From: Psychrobacillus sp. FSL K6-2836
GTDB taxonomy: Bacteria > Bacillota > Bacilli > Bacillales_A > Planococcaceae
Direction: 5' to 3'
NCBI RefSeq assembly: GCF_038003085.1
Contig: NZ_JBBOOM010000001.1
Coordinates: 1,922,001 to 1,986,000, forward strand
Length of the DNA: 64,000 nt
A program made the position numbers and the translations under genes. Position 1 is the first letter of the stretch. The number at the start of each line of letters is the position of its first letter. The notes under the pieces are model-generated. The model saw only the letters and a program-made list of their open reading frames with translations, was not told the DNA's origin and searched no databases. This document shows positions 54,550 to 63,335 of the stretch, one piece after another.

Positions 54550-54652
54550 ACCTTGATTTTACTACGAAATATAAACAATAAATTATTTTTGGTTCTATTC
54601 CTTACTCAACTAACTCTTGCTTTACTTAATAATTAATTTAAAATAATGCAAT

Positions 54653-54682
54653 AGTAACCTAGTTCATTATGGCTAGGTTACT
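54653..54682. terminator. terminator-like hairpin
   Basis: AGTAACCTAG (54653-54662) and CTAGGTTACT (54673-54682) form a perfect 10-bp stem, followed by T-rich sequence on the plus strand. Confidence 0.5.
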
Positions 54683-54690
54683 TTATTTTA

Positions 54691-54854
54691 GAAATGAGGG
54701 GCGACTCCTACGGGAATAGCGTGACGCCTGAGACTACAGGCTCAGGCCACGCCCGTGGAAAGCGTCCCTGGAATGGAAATCAATTTTGTGCACAGCAAAA
54801 AACAGCATTTTTCTCACAGAGAAAAATGCTGTTTTGGGGTTCTGTCCCAGCCTC
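54691..54854 (+). repeat. family B repeat, copy B1
   Basis: Contains GGAATAGCGTGACGCCTGAG, GGAATGGAAATCA and a 15-bp stem hairpin (AACAGCATTTTTCTC / GAGAAAAATGCTGTT) before GGGGTTCTGTCCCAGCCTC. The reverse complement recurs at 60034-60200 with roughly 90% identity by eye. It resembles dispersed Bacillales intergenic repeats. Confidence 0.85.
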
Positions 54855-54932
54855 TTTAGATTTATATATTTAGTAATATTTCAAAGTTCCGAAAAGTAAC
54901 GATCCCCTTTATACGCTAGGAAATTTCTTTTT

Positions 54933-57047
54933 CTATATTATTACAGCTATTTTCACGGTTACTTTGAACAAATCTCCGTCTACTTCCATTCTTAAGCTGC
55001 CTCCGTGTAAATCCACTATGGATTGTGCGATAGCAAGGCCAAGTCCCGAACCATCTGTATGACGAGATGTGTCTGCTCTCTTGAATCGCTCGGTTAATTC
55101 ATTCACATCGTTACCTAACTCATACTTTGCTATATTTTTGATGACGAAAATGGCTTCTCCGTCGACTTGGTCCAAATTGATATACACGCGAGTATTAGGT
55201 AGGGCGTACTTCAGCGTATTGATGATCAGGTTATCAAGAACTCTCCACCACTTTTGACCATCTACATAGGACATGATTGGTTTAGTGCCAATGGCTACGC
55301 GATAATCTAACCCTGATTTATCAATGTCTTCCTGGTGCTCTGCGATTGCTTGCTGCAGCAGTTGGGTTAAATCCACTTTCCGTTTATCTAATTCGATATT
55401 TCCGGTCGCCATTTTGGATACTTCAAACAAGTCTTCGATTAGCGTTTTCAAGCGCATCGACTTTTTATCCAAAATTGCAATATAGGACGAACGCTCCTCA
55501 TCCGTAATGCTCGGGTTCTTCAACAAATCTGTGTACGTAATAATCGATGTTAACGGTGTTCGTAAATCATGACTAACATTTGTGATAAGCTCCGTTTTCA
55601 AGCGTTCACTTTTGGCTTGCTCGGAATGAGATGACTTTATTCGGTCGCGAAGCCCATTTAAGCTAGCCGCATGCTCAGCAATAGGCGACTTCCCTCTCAC
55701 TTCGACTTCGTTGCCGATCACGCCTCTTGCCATTTCTTCTGTTTTCATCATAATTCGGTTCAAGTATGACATTCTGGACAATAAAAACATGAGCACTGGA
55801 ATGCCGATTAAAATCGTAGCCGGTATCCAAACGATTATTATACTTGGCTCCCAGAACACCATCATTGTGCCAAATCCCCAGAAGAATATAACGATTAGCA
55901 TAATCAGTGTTTGTACCCCAATAGTGCGTTTTAAGAAAAAGCCTTCTAATGACTTAAACCAACTATACAAAAGCGTATTCTTCCAATCAAAACTTTCAAA
56001 ATCTACTTTTAACCATTCCCTCTGATAAAATACTAAAGCGGCTGTAAGAATTGCAATGATTAACGTAAAAATTGGTATATCATATCCACCGTAATGTAAA
56101 ATACCATTTCTCAATTCATTTGTAGCAGTATATACAATAAAGACACTGACAAAAAATAATATCCATTGTACATCTATCGGCAAGCTACGATACTTTCGCT
56201 TTCCTTCCTCATGCTGAAAATGAGTCTTGTCTTTTCTCCACAAGAAAATAAATGTGATAGCTGCTAAGACACCTAGGATAAGTATCCCAAAAAAGAATCT
56301 CTCTTCTTTTTTAAAATATTGATAACTATCCGCGCGATTACCATTTTTAATACTTGCTTCTGATATAGCAATAGTTCCTTCGAATTGCGGGAAGCCATAG
56401 CCAATTAAATTTTGTACGTACCAAGAGTTATCTATACTTTCATTTACAACATTTCTTCTTAAATAGTTGGATTTACTAGAGTATTCTTTTTTGTAAGCAA
56501 ACTTGGTATTCATATCACCATTTGTAAATTTTTCGCCAGTTTCTTTATTTTTCAAGCTATAAATAAATCCCGTATCACCATTTAAGAATTCATTCTTCCT
56601 GCGCTCTAATGTTAGAAAATACTCATCTACCTGTTTTTCTTTTTCAAGTCGTACTTTATCTGCTACATGCACATTATCCTCAAAATTTTTAGTGATATCT
56701 TCCATTTTTTTATTGCGTTCTGCAATTGATGCATCATCTGTTCTTCCTTCATATTGATATTTGATGGAGTCTAGTTGATCTTGTAGACTACCAAACCGAT
56801 AGCGATGTTCATCTATTTCTTCGGTTGTTACGGTAATGTTTTTCTTTATTTCTTCAATATCTGGAACAGCTAAAATAAGTGAAACAATAGACGACTCAAA
56901 GCCACGTACTTCTTCATTAAAGCTATCGCTATCGAAATAGGTTTTCCCTATATAATTACCGCTATCTCTAATTAGGGTTAGTATAGCTAAAACCATCATT
57001 ACCGCTAACAAAGAAAGTATTATATCTTTTACCATTGGTTTTTTCAT
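54933..57047 (-). CDS. large multi-pass sensor histidine kinase
   Basis: Kinase of 704 residues. One membrane segment at about 8-25 is followed by an extracellular domain of about 220 residues with long helical stretches, then about five membrane segments (about 248-420), a HAMP-like linker, the H box ELITNVSHDLRTPLTSIITY (about residue 485) and ATP-binding motifs NLIINTLKYALP and DGSGLGLAIAQSIV. The signal is unknown. It is preceded by the response regulator and a 47-residue peptide gene, all overlapping. The intergenic region downstream holds repeat B1. Confidence 0.9.
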   Translation of the reverse strand: MKKPMVKDIILSLLAVMMVLAILTLIRDSGNYIGKTYFDSDSFNEEVRGFESSIVSLILAVPDIEEIKKNITVTTEEIDEHRYRFGSLQDQLDSIKYQYEGRTDDASIAERNKKMEDITKNFEDNVHVADKVRLEKEKQVDEYFLTLERRKNEFLNGDTGFIYSLKNKETGEKFTNGDMNTKFAYKKEYSSKSNYLRRNVVNESIDNSWYVQNLIGYGFPQFEGTIAISEASIKNGNRADSYQYFKKEERFFFGILILGVLAAITFIFLWRKDKTHFQHEEGKRKYRSLPIDVQWILFFVSVFIVYTATNELRNGILHYGGYDIPIFTLIIAILTAALVFYQREWLKVDFESFDWKNTLLYSWFKSLEGFFLKRTIGVQTLIMLIVIFFWGFGTMMVFWEPSIIIVWIPATILIGIPVLMFLLSRMSYLNRIMMKTEEMARGVIGNEVEVRGKSPIAEHAASLNGLRDRIKSSHSEQAKSERLKTELITNVSHDLRTPLTSIITYTDLLKNPSITDEERSSYIAILDKKSMRLKTLIEDLFEVSKMATGNIELDKRKVDLTQLLQQAIAEHQEDIDKSGLDYRVAIGTKPIMSYVDGQKWWRVLDNLIINTLKYALPNTRVYINLDQVDGEAIFVIKNIAKYELGNDVNELTERFKRADTSRHTDGSGLGLAIAQSIVDLHGGSLRMEVDGDLFKVTVKIAVII

Positions 57048-57187
57048 CCCTCTGCGCCACCTTTCATGTTTTGGATAATTTCTACGAAGCTCTCTCTAAT
57101 TTCTACTAAAGGCACTAAGTTGGTTATACAATACAACAAGCAAAGTATTCCACAGACAATTGCCACTATAGATAGGAGGAAACTCAT
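57044..57187 (-). CDS. 47-residue single-pass membrane peptide in a two-component operon
   Basis: A small frame between regulator and kinase genes. The peptide has a hydrophobic N-terminus (MSFLLSIVAIVCGILCLLYC) and a short polar tail ending in MKGGAEG. Its ATG lies 1 base after the regulator's stop, and its TGA overlaps the kinase ATG (ATGA). Tight packing supports real translation, although its ribosome site is weak. It may tune the kinase, by analogy with small membrane regulators of other kinases. Confidence 0.6.
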   Translation of the reverse strand: MSFLLSIVAIVCGILCLLYCITNLVPLVEIRESFVEIIQNMKGGAEG

Positions 57188-57188
57188 T

Positions 57189-57881
57189 TTACTTGTCGAT
57201 TTTATAGCCAACGCCCCACACCACCTTTAGATATCTAGGATTTTTAGGATCTGTTTCTATTTTTTCTCGAATTTTTCGAATATGAACAGCTACTATATTT
57301 TCAGCGTTATAGGCTGGCTCATTCCAAACACGTTCGTATATTTCATTGATGGAAAAAACGCGTCCTGCATTTGTCATCAGTAGCTCTGTTATTTTAAATT
57401 CAATCGGCGTTAGTTTAACGGACTCGCCTTCTACAGAAAGATCCTTCGCTTCTTTATTCAAGACCAGCCCATCGATTTCAATCACTTGCTGCTGTCCTTG
57501 ATAATTGCCTAACTTCGTATATCTTCTAAGCTGTGACTTCACACGTGCCACCAATTCCATCGGATGAAAAGGCTTCGTCACATAATCATCTGCTCCAACA
57601 GATAGCCCATGAATTTTATCGGAGTCCTCTGCTTTAGCGCTTAACATAATAATTGGGATATTTTTTTGCTCTCTGATTTTAAAAGTTGCTGATATTCCAT
57701 CCATTTTCGGCATCATAATATCTAACACGATGACATGAACTTCGTTTTCTTCTATTAACTGCAATGCTTCTAACCCATTAGCAGCTTTTAAAACCCGGTA
57801 GCCCTCATTTTTCAAATAGATCTCGATACCATCTCGAATATCTTGGTCGTCATCAGTTACCAATACTGTAAACTGTGTCAT
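57189..57881 (-). CDS. OmpR-family response regulator
   Basis: Regulator of 230 residues: receiver with TVLVTDDDQDIRDGIEIYLK, phosphoacceptor in VIVLDIMMPKMDGISATFKI and Lys in DDYVTKPFHPMELVARV; C-terminal winged helix (LTPIEFKITELLMTNAGRVF, VAVHIRKIREKIE). First gene of the operon with the 47-residue peptide and the large kinase. Targets not visible; genes nearby include a lipoprotein and a hypothetical exported protein. Confidence 0.93.
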   Translation of the reverse strand: MTQFTVLVTDDDQDIRDGIEIYLKNEGYRVLKAANGLEALQLIEENEVHVIVLDIMMPKMDGISATFKIREQKNIPIIMLSAKAEDSDKIHGLSVGADDYVTKPFHPMELVARVKSQLRRYTKLGNYQGQQQVIEIDGLVLNKEAKDLSVEGESVKLTPIEFKITELLMTNAGRVFSINEIYERVWNEPAYNAENIVAVHIRKIREKIETDPKNPRYLKVVWGVGYKIDK

Positions 57882-58021
57882 TTATTTACCTCCCAGGCCC
57901 GCAGCATCCATGTAGTGATGTACTTAGGATGCCTTCCTCATCATTCTTATGTTACTTATTGTACCCCTCATTCCTTAACATTCCAGTAGGGAAAATATGA
58001 AGAAATTCTTAAGAAAACAAT

Positions 58022-58061
58022 AAATGCGCTCTCAATGGGTTAGCCACTAATGAACGCATTT
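58022..58061 (-). terminator. terminator of the exported-protein gene
   Basis: AAATGCG (58022-58028) pairs with CGCATTT (58055-58061), with an imperfect inner stem. It is located just after the stop of the minus-strand gene. Confidence 0.6.
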
Positions 58062-58069
58062 AATTACTT

Positions 58070-58636
58070 TTATTTAATTTTTTTGTATGAGTATTTATTC
58101 AATACGTTATATCTAACATAAAAGCCATCTTTAATCGTAGAATATTTTCCTTGTTCTATATTAAAGCCAAACATTTCGTCTGGTCCCATCCCAATCCCAT
58201 CTGTCTCTATTTTATTATGATTTTTATCAAATAGCTGAATATCATCTATGCCACTCTTAGTTGTTATCCCTCCATCTGGATTAATCGTATAATTTACAAG
58301 CAAATCGCCACTTTTTCGATTCAACCGATTCTTTGCATCAAAAGAAAAGTTTAAATGCTTGTCTCGTTTCATCACTTCCATTAGAACTACATTTATTTGA
58401 TCATCCGTATAGACTATTTCATCAATTTTTAAGGGTTCTTCTGAAGAAAGAGGAATCCAATCTGATTTGATAAAGAACTCAATTGGGACATTCTCCTTTT
58501 GGAGCTCGATTGTATAGCCTTTTTGGTTTACTATTTTCTTTTTAATAGCATCTGCACTAAACTGTTCATTATAAATAAAAATTCCAGTCATCACGAAAAT
58601 TATCAGCAAAAATAATATAGATATCTTCCTATTCAC
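58070..58636 (-). CDS. hypothetical exported or membrane-anchored protein
   Basis: Protein of 188 residues with an N-terminal membrane or signal segment (ISILFLLIIFVMTGIFIYN) and a soluble domain of mainly beta character (IPLSSEEPLKIDEIVYTDDQ, KSGDLLVNYTINPDGGITTK, DEMFGFNIEQGKYSTIKDGF). Not recognised. It stands alone between the regulator and the BsuPI lipoprotein, pointing away from the latter. Confidence 0.65.
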   Translation of the reverse strand: MNRKISILFLLIIFVMTGIFIYNEQFSADAIKKKIVNQKGYTIELQKENVPIEFFIKSDWIPLSSEEPLKIDEIVYTDDQINVVLMEVMKRDKHLNFSFDAKNRLNRKSGDLLVNYTINPDGGITTKSGIDDIQLFDKNHNKIETDGIGMGPDEMFGFNIEQGKYSTIKDGFYVRYNVLNKYSYKKIK

Positions 58637-58742
58637 TGAATCCCCCCTTTTTACATAATTATACCAATTACTTATTTTACTAACAATTCATCCTGTAACT
58701 TTCTTCGAGCTAAAGTGTCTAATAGTTAAAGGAGTGATTAAG

Positions 58743-59597
58743 ATAAAAAGAATAATATGGGGTATATGTTCGATTTTTATTATTTTGATCTTAGCGAGTT
58801 GCGGAACGGATAATTCAGATAGCATTACCGGTAAACCTCAACAAAAGGAAGACAAAAGCATCACAACTGAACTAAAAGTAAAAGAGGATGGCAATGCTTC
58901 ATTTACCATGAAAAATGAAACACCAAAAGAAATGACATTAACATATCCGAGCGGGCAAGAAATTGAATATCAGCTTTTAAACAATGAAGACAATATTGTA
59001 TTCACCTATTCAGCCGACAAGGTATTTGTCCTTATGATTTCCGAAAAACTGCTACAGCCAAATGAAGAAATCGTCATACCACTTGACTTAAAAACAGAAT
59101 TGGCAGAAGTACCTGCTGGTTCATACACACTTGTAGCTTGGTCAACCGCAAAAGAATTAAGTGACCAGAAACAAGAGGTAGCCTATGAATGGGCTGGAGA
59201 TGAAGTAGCGGAAGAAAGTAATGAAACGATTACCGTCTATAGAGGGGACGCAAATGCAGAGTATGTTGAACCATACGACGTAAGTATTGATCCTACAAGC
59301 GATTTAGTTCATCAAATTTTCGAAGAAATTATGGTGCTTGAAGTCGGGTTAATTGATTATCGTTTAGAGAATAATAACACAAAGCTAATCTTAAATATGG
59401 ATAGTGGACTAGAGAATGTACAGGGAAGTGCTGGCGAGAATATATTTATTGGGACAATTGTTCATTCCTATTTTGAAAACCTTCCCGATATAGAGGAAAT
59501 ATACTTCGAAGAGGAAGGTAAATCCCCGGTTGAACTCGCGCATATAGTGGTGTCGAAGCCATTTACAAGGGATCAGGACTATACAAATAAAAAATAG
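58743..59597 (+). CDS. BsuPI-domain lipoprotein with apparent ATA start
   Basis: Lipoprotein of 284 residues: signal peptide IKRIIWGICSIFIILILASC with lipobox cysteine, a BsuPI-type domain (ASFTMKNETPKEMTLTYPSG, QEIEYQLLNNEDNIVFTYSA, PAGSYTLVAWSTAKELS), then a C-terminal region resembling a GerMN domain (NIFIGTIVHSYFENLPDIEE). AAAGGAG (58728-58734) is followed 8 bases later by ATA; an in-frame GTG at 58734 overlaps the ribosome site and is badly placed. Paralogue of the gene at 60360, which has ATG. The BsuPI domain was first seen in an intracellular protease inhibitor; the role of exported versions is unknown. Confidence 0.75.
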   Translation: MKRIIWGICSIFIILILASCGTDNSDSITGKPQQKEDKSITTELKVKEDGNASFTMKNETPKEMTLTYPSGQEIEYQLLNNEDNIVFTYSADKVFVLMISEKLLQPNEEIVIPLDLKTELAEVPAGSYTLVAWSTAKELSDQKQEVAYEWAGDEVAEESNETITVYRGDANAEYVEPYDVSIDPTSDLVHQIFEEIMVLEVGLIDYRLENNNTKLILNMDSGLENVQGSAGENIFIGTIVHSYFENLPDIEEIYFEEEGKSPVELAHIVVSKPFTRDQDYTNKK

Positions 59598-59680
59598 CCT
59601 TTTTATACCCATAGTCCGAAATCAATTTAAAGTGTACACTTAGTTATAATCAGCAAATTTTTTAATAAGGTGGGCTATGG

Positions 59681-60028
59681 ATGACAAATCACGAAGAAAC
59701 AAATTTACCTCCAAAGACATGTTCCGTTGAAAGATTAGTAACAATGGAATCGGATGTTGCTTTAGTATTACAAGGAAAAAAAACTGCTACACGACGTAAT
59801 GGTCGCTATGCAGATGTAGGCGAAATAATGGAGCTTCAAGGGCAGTCCTTCGTTGTAGACCGTGTTTATATTCAAACACTTGGTGAATTAACGGATGATC
59901 ATGCAAAGCAAGAAGGCTTTGAATCTGTAGAAGATTATAAACAATCCATTCTGTCTTATCATCCAGGCATGCCGTGGTTACCTCATATGACTGTATGGGT
60001 TCATGAATTTAGTCCTGTAAAGGCGTAA
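59681..60028 (+). CDS. ASCH domain protein
   Basis: Protein of 115 residues with an ASCH-like pattern: VALVLQGKKTATRRNGRYAD, then VGEIMELQGQSFVVDRVYIQ and TLGELTDDHAKQEGFESVED, ending PHMTVWVHEF. ASCH proteins have a PUA-like RNA-binding fold. The role here is unknown. AAGGTGGG precedes the ATG; it is monocistronic and ends at repeat B2. Confidence 0.8.
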   Translation: MTNHEETNLPPKTCSVERLVTMESDVALVLQGKKTATRRNGRYADVGEIMELQGQSFVVDRVYIQTLGELTDDHAKQEGFESVEDYKQSILSYHPGMPWLPHMTVWVHEFSPVKA

Positions 60029-60033
60029 CAATT

Positions 60034-60200
60034 GAGGCAGGTACAGAACCCCAAAACAGCATTTTTCTCTGTGAGAAAAATGCTGTTTTTTTGCTGTGCA
60101 CAAAACTGATTTCCATTCCAGGGACACTTTCCCTGGGCGTGCCCTGAGACTGTAGTCTCAGGCGTCACGCTATTCCCGTAGAAGTCGCCACTCCATTTCA
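60034..60200 (-). repeat. family B repeat, copy B2 (inverted relative to B1)
   Basis: Reverse complement of B1 at 54691-54854, with the same 15-bp hairpin (which may terminate the ASCH gene transcript) and the GTAGTCTCAGGCGTCACGCT stretch. The two copies face each other across 5.2 kb. Confidence 0.85.
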
Positions 60201-60359
60201 ATCAATTTTATAAATATCCATTATTTTGTAAAGGTTTCTCCTTATCCAATAAAATTTCTACTTCTGTCCCAGTCTCTTTTTTTACAAAAATTATTGTTCC
60301 TAGCGTGTGAAACTTTTTATCTAAAAAATGGTCTAATTCGTAAATAGGAGGTGTACAAC

Positions 60360-61043
60360 ATGAGAAGAGGCAAAAAAATTAGTTGGTTTTTACTGTTTGC
60401 AATCCCTCTCTTTATCTTAGCTAGCTGTGGATCCAGTGCAACTGAATCTACAACAGGAAGTGACCCTGTAGAGGAACATTTATCTACACGACTAGACCTA
60501 ACAGGTGATGGAGAAGGATCTTTTACGATTAAAAATGAATCATCTAAAGAAACTGTTTTGAAGATGTCGAGTGGTCAGCAAATCGAATTCCAACTATTAA
60601 ATAAAGCGAATACAGTTATTTACACTTATTCGGCAAATAAATTATTCATACAGGAAATGCAAGAAAAGAAACTACAGACTGGTGAAGAATGGACGATTCC
60701 ACTTAATCTGGAAGAAGAACTTGTTGGAGTTCCTCAGGGGTCCTATACACTAGTTGTATGGTCGACCGCAGAAGGATTAAATGAGCAAAAAGAAAAAATA
60801 GCATATGAATTACTGACGACACCTGGAAAACTTGTTGTTCTAACACAGGAGGTCACCTTTACTGGACTAGTTGATCCTCACTCCATCGAAGTGGAAAACC
60901 TAGATGGTGGTACAGAAGTAATGCAACTATCTGAGGTGGCAATGCCACAGTTTGAAAACCTGGAGGAAGGCACACAGCTAATCATTGAATACGTACAAAA
61001 AAATGATCAAAAGATCGTTCAAACTACGTATCCTGCTGAATAA
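60360..61043 (+). CDS. BsuPI-domain lipoprotein
   Basis: Lipoprotein of 227 residues: signal peptide ISWFLLFAIPLFILASC with lipobox, then a BsuPI-type domain (GSFTIKNESSKETVLKMSSG, QQIEFQLLNKANTVIYTYSA, PQGSYTLVVWSTAEGLNEQK) and a short C-terminal region. It is clearly a paralogue of the product at 58743 but lacks the GerMN-like tail. ATG at 60360 follows AGGAGG by 7 bases, the normal arrangement the paralogue lacks. Confidence 0.85.
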   Translation: MRRGKKISWFLLFAIPLFILASCGSSATESTTGSDPVEEHLSTRLDLTGDGEGSFTIKNESSKETVLKMSSGQQIEFQLLNKANTVIYTYSANKLFIQEMQEKKLQTGEEWTIPLNLEEELVGVPQGSYTLVVWSTAEGLNEQKEKIAYELLTTPGKLVVLTQEVTFTGLVDPHSIEVENLDGGTEVMQLSEVAMPQFENLEEGTQLIIEYVQKNDQKIVQTTYPAE

Positions 61044-61061
61044 GATTCTAAACAACCATAA

Positions 61062-61091
61062 AAAAATGCATCGCGATCTTGCGGTGCATTT
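61062..61091. terminator. bidirectional terminator
   Basis: AAAATGCATCGC (61062-61073) pairs with GCGGTGCATTTT (61080-61091) with one wobble pair. It serves the lipoprotein gene and possibly the convergent alpha-CTD-like gene. Confidence 0.8.
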
Positions 61092-61108
61092 TGTATGGTG
61101 ATTTTAGT

Positions 61109-61402
61109 TTAGTTTTTGAAGGATAAACCCTCTTCCTCTAAACTAGATCTAAGCTTTGGTAATGAAGCAGGACCTATACCATGAAATTTCAAAATTTCTT
61201 TCTCACTAAATTCCGAGAGTTTCTGCACAGAAGTTATTCCGTTATTTTCTAGGGCTCGTCTAGCTGGTGCAGAGAGTAGCGAAAGAAATCCACTGTCAGG
61301 CTTTTTTTCTTTCTCACAGGCAGGGCAGGTTGGACAGTCACTGCTTTTATAATATTTATGCCCTTTGCCACAAATCCTTAATTCTTTTTCAGTTGTTGCC
61401 AT
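61109..61402 (-). CDS. RNA polymerase alpha C-terminal domain-like zinc protein
   Basis: Protein of 97 residues. The N-terminus holds a possible zinc site (CGKGHKYYKSSDCPTCPACE); the C-terminal half (LSAPARRALENNGITSVQKL, SEFSEKEILKFHGIGPASLP) is an alpha-CTD-like or helix-hairpin-helix fold. It could bind DNA or compete with polymerase alpha for transcription factors; this is inference. AAGGAGA precedes the ATG. Confidence 0.75.
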   Translation of the reverse strand: MATTEKELRICGKGHKYYKSSDCPTCPACEKEKKPDSGFLSLLSAPARRALENNGITSVQKLSEFSEKEILKFHGIGPASLPKLRSSLEEEGLSFKN

Positions 61403-61501
61403 ATTATCATATCTCCTTATATAAGATTATTTGATATCCGTGCACCAATTAATTTATGTTAATAATACTTTGTGTCAGTTCATAATAATAGTGAAATGCA
61501 T

Positions 61502-61545
61502 AAAAAAACCAGCGGGACATAAGAGCTCTCACTGGTTTTTTCGTT
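61502..61545 (-). terminator. terminator of the small zinc-ribbon gene or glyoxylate operon
   Basis: AAAAAACCAG pairs with CTGGTTTTTT, extended inward with wobble pairs, immediately after the small gene's stop. Confidence 0.75.
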
Positions 61546-61552
61546 TTCAACT

Positions 61553-61675
61553 CTATTCCTCGTTCATGCCGATGCAACGTTCGCACTCGTAAAGGGATGA
61601 TTCTACTTGCTCATTAATAACACATCCACATTCACGACAATGCTTTGTATTTAGTTCTTGAGTAGTTGTTTTCAT
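61553..61675 (-). CDS. small zinc-ribbon protein, YhfH-like
   Basis: A 40-residue protein with four cysteines spaced as a zinc ribbon: HCRECGCVINEQ and YECERC. The layout resembles the YhfH family of Bacillales, whose role is unknown. An excellent ribosome site (GAGGAGGTGATT) precedes the ATG by about 4 bases. It lies 30 bases downstream of malate synthase in the same direction and is followed by a terminator, so it may be the last gene of the glyoxylate operon. Confidence 0.75.
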   Translation of the reverse strand: MKTTTQELNTKHCRECGCVINEQVESSLYECERCIGMNEE

Positions 61676-61705
61676 GCAAATCACCTCCTCGAATGGATTC
61701 GTTTT

Positions 61706-63304
61706 TTAGCTAATTTTTTCGTAGCCTGGCAATGTTAGAAATTCGATAAATTCATCTTCTCTTACTAATGATAGGAATAGCTCCGCCGCTTCTGTGTAAC
61801 GACCACTTCCGTATGCTTCATTTCCAAATGTGGCTTTTAGTATTCCTAATTCCTCTGTTAATACTTGTTCTACTAAAGGTATTGTAATATTACGTCCATC
61901 CTCCATTTTTCCTTCTGGATGTCTGATCCATTGCCATACCTGTGTACGAGAAATTTCTGCTGTTGCAGCATCTTCCATTAAGTTATTAATCGGGGCTGCT
62001 CCATTTCCACGTAGCCAAGATGCTATATATTGAACCCCTACGCTACAGTTCATGCGAAGACCTTCTTCTGTAATGGTCCCCTCTGGTACTTCTAGTAAAT
62101 CTTCAGCATTTACCTGAACATCCTCCCGTTTACGGTGAATTTGGTTTGGTGTAGGCATAAGTTCTTCGAATTGCTCCCAAGCGACGGGTACAAGACCTGG
62201 ATGCGCTACCCATGTTCCATCATGACCGTCCGTTGCTTCCCTACGTTTGTCTTCGCTTACTTTTGCGAAAGCTGCGGTGTTTGCTGCTTCATCACCCTTA
62301 ATAGGAATTTGTGCGGCCATTCCACCAATGGCAGATGCATTTCGCAGGTGACAGGTTTGGATACATAATTGAGAATACGCACGCATAAATGGTGATGTCA
62401 TCGTCACTTGACCTCGGTCTGGCAAGATGACCTGTGATTGATTGCGAAGTCGTTTGATATAACTAAATATATAATCCCAACGTCCACAGTTTAATCCTGC
62501 AGAATGATCACGAAGCTCGTATAATATTTCATCCATTTCGAATGCTGCCATAATCGTTTCGATTAAAACAGTTGCCTTAATCGTCCCGCTTGGAATCTCC
62601 AATTGCTGCTGAGAGTATACGAAAATATCATTCCATAACCGCGCTTCCAAATGACTTTCTAGCTTCGGCAAATAGAAGTAAGGACCAGTTCCTCGAGAGA
62701 TTGCTTCTTTTGCATTATGGAAGAAATAAATTCCAAAGTCGAAGAAGCTACCTGAGATTGACTCACCATCTATTTGTATATTTTTCTCTAAAAGATGCAG
62801 TCCCCTAGGTCGTACGATTAGTACTGCTGTTTCCTCTTGCAGGCTATATACTTTACCAGTGTTAGGCTGTGTATAAGAGATTGTTTTGCGAACAGCATCA
62901 CGCATATTGAGTTGACCTTCAATCATATTTTCCCAAGTTGGTGAAGTAGCATCTTCAAAGCAAGCCATAAATACCTTTGCACCTGAATTTAATGCATTAA
63001 TAACCATTTTACGATTAACTGGACCAGTTATTTCGACGCGGCGATCCTGTAAATCCTCTGGGAGTGGAGCAATTGTCCAATCCCCCTCTCGAACCGCTTT
63101 TGTTTCTGGTAAAAAGTCTAATGTTCCACCGTTATCTAACTTCTCTTGACGAACTTGACGTGCCTGTAGCAATTCTTTTCTTCTATTATCAAAGAGATGA
63201 TGGAGGGAAGCTACGAAATCTAAAGCTTCTGGCGTTAAGATTTTGAATATCCCTTCAACTTCTTTCCCTACAATTTCAATTCTTTTAGTCGTTACTTGTT
63301 CCAT
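61706..63304 (-). CDS. aceB: malate synthase A
   Basis: Condenses glyoxylate with acetyl-CoA to malate in the glyoxylate shunt. 532 residues. Family motifs: [20 protein letters not shown] near residue 115, [33 protein letters not shown] near 270, [20 protein letters not shown] near 365 and [20 protein letters not shown] near 440. It follows the isocitrate lyase gene by 31 bases in the same direction, so acetate or fatty acids can serve as carbon source. Confidence 0.96.
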   Translation of the reverse strand: MEQVTTKRIEIVGKEVEGIFKILTPEALDFVASLHHLFDNRRKELLQARQVRQEKLDNGGTLDFLPETKAVREGDWTIAPLPEDLQDRRVEITGPVNRKMVINALNSGAKVFMACFEDATSPTWENMIEGQLNMRDAVRKTISYTQPNTGKVYSLQEETAVLIVRPRGLHLLEKNIQIDGESISGSFFDFGIYFFHNAKEAISRGTGPYFYLPKLESHLEARLWNDIFVYSQQQLEIPSGTIKATVLIETIMAAFEMDEILYELRDHSAGLNCGRWDYIFSYIKRLRNQSQVILPDRGQVTMTSPFMRAYSQLCIQTCHLRNASAIGGMAAQIPIKGDEAANTAAFAKVSEDKRREATDGHDGTWVAHPGLVPVAWEQFEELMPTPNQIHRKREDVQVNAEDLLEVPEGTITEEGLRMNCSVGVQYIASWLRGNGAAPINNLMEDAATAEISRTQVWQWIRHPEGKMEDGRNITIPLVEQVLTEELGILKATFGNEAYGSGRYTEAAELFLSLVREDEFIEFLTLPGYEKIS

Positions 63305-63335
63305 TTCTCGTTAACCTCCCATCTCCATGTTTGGT

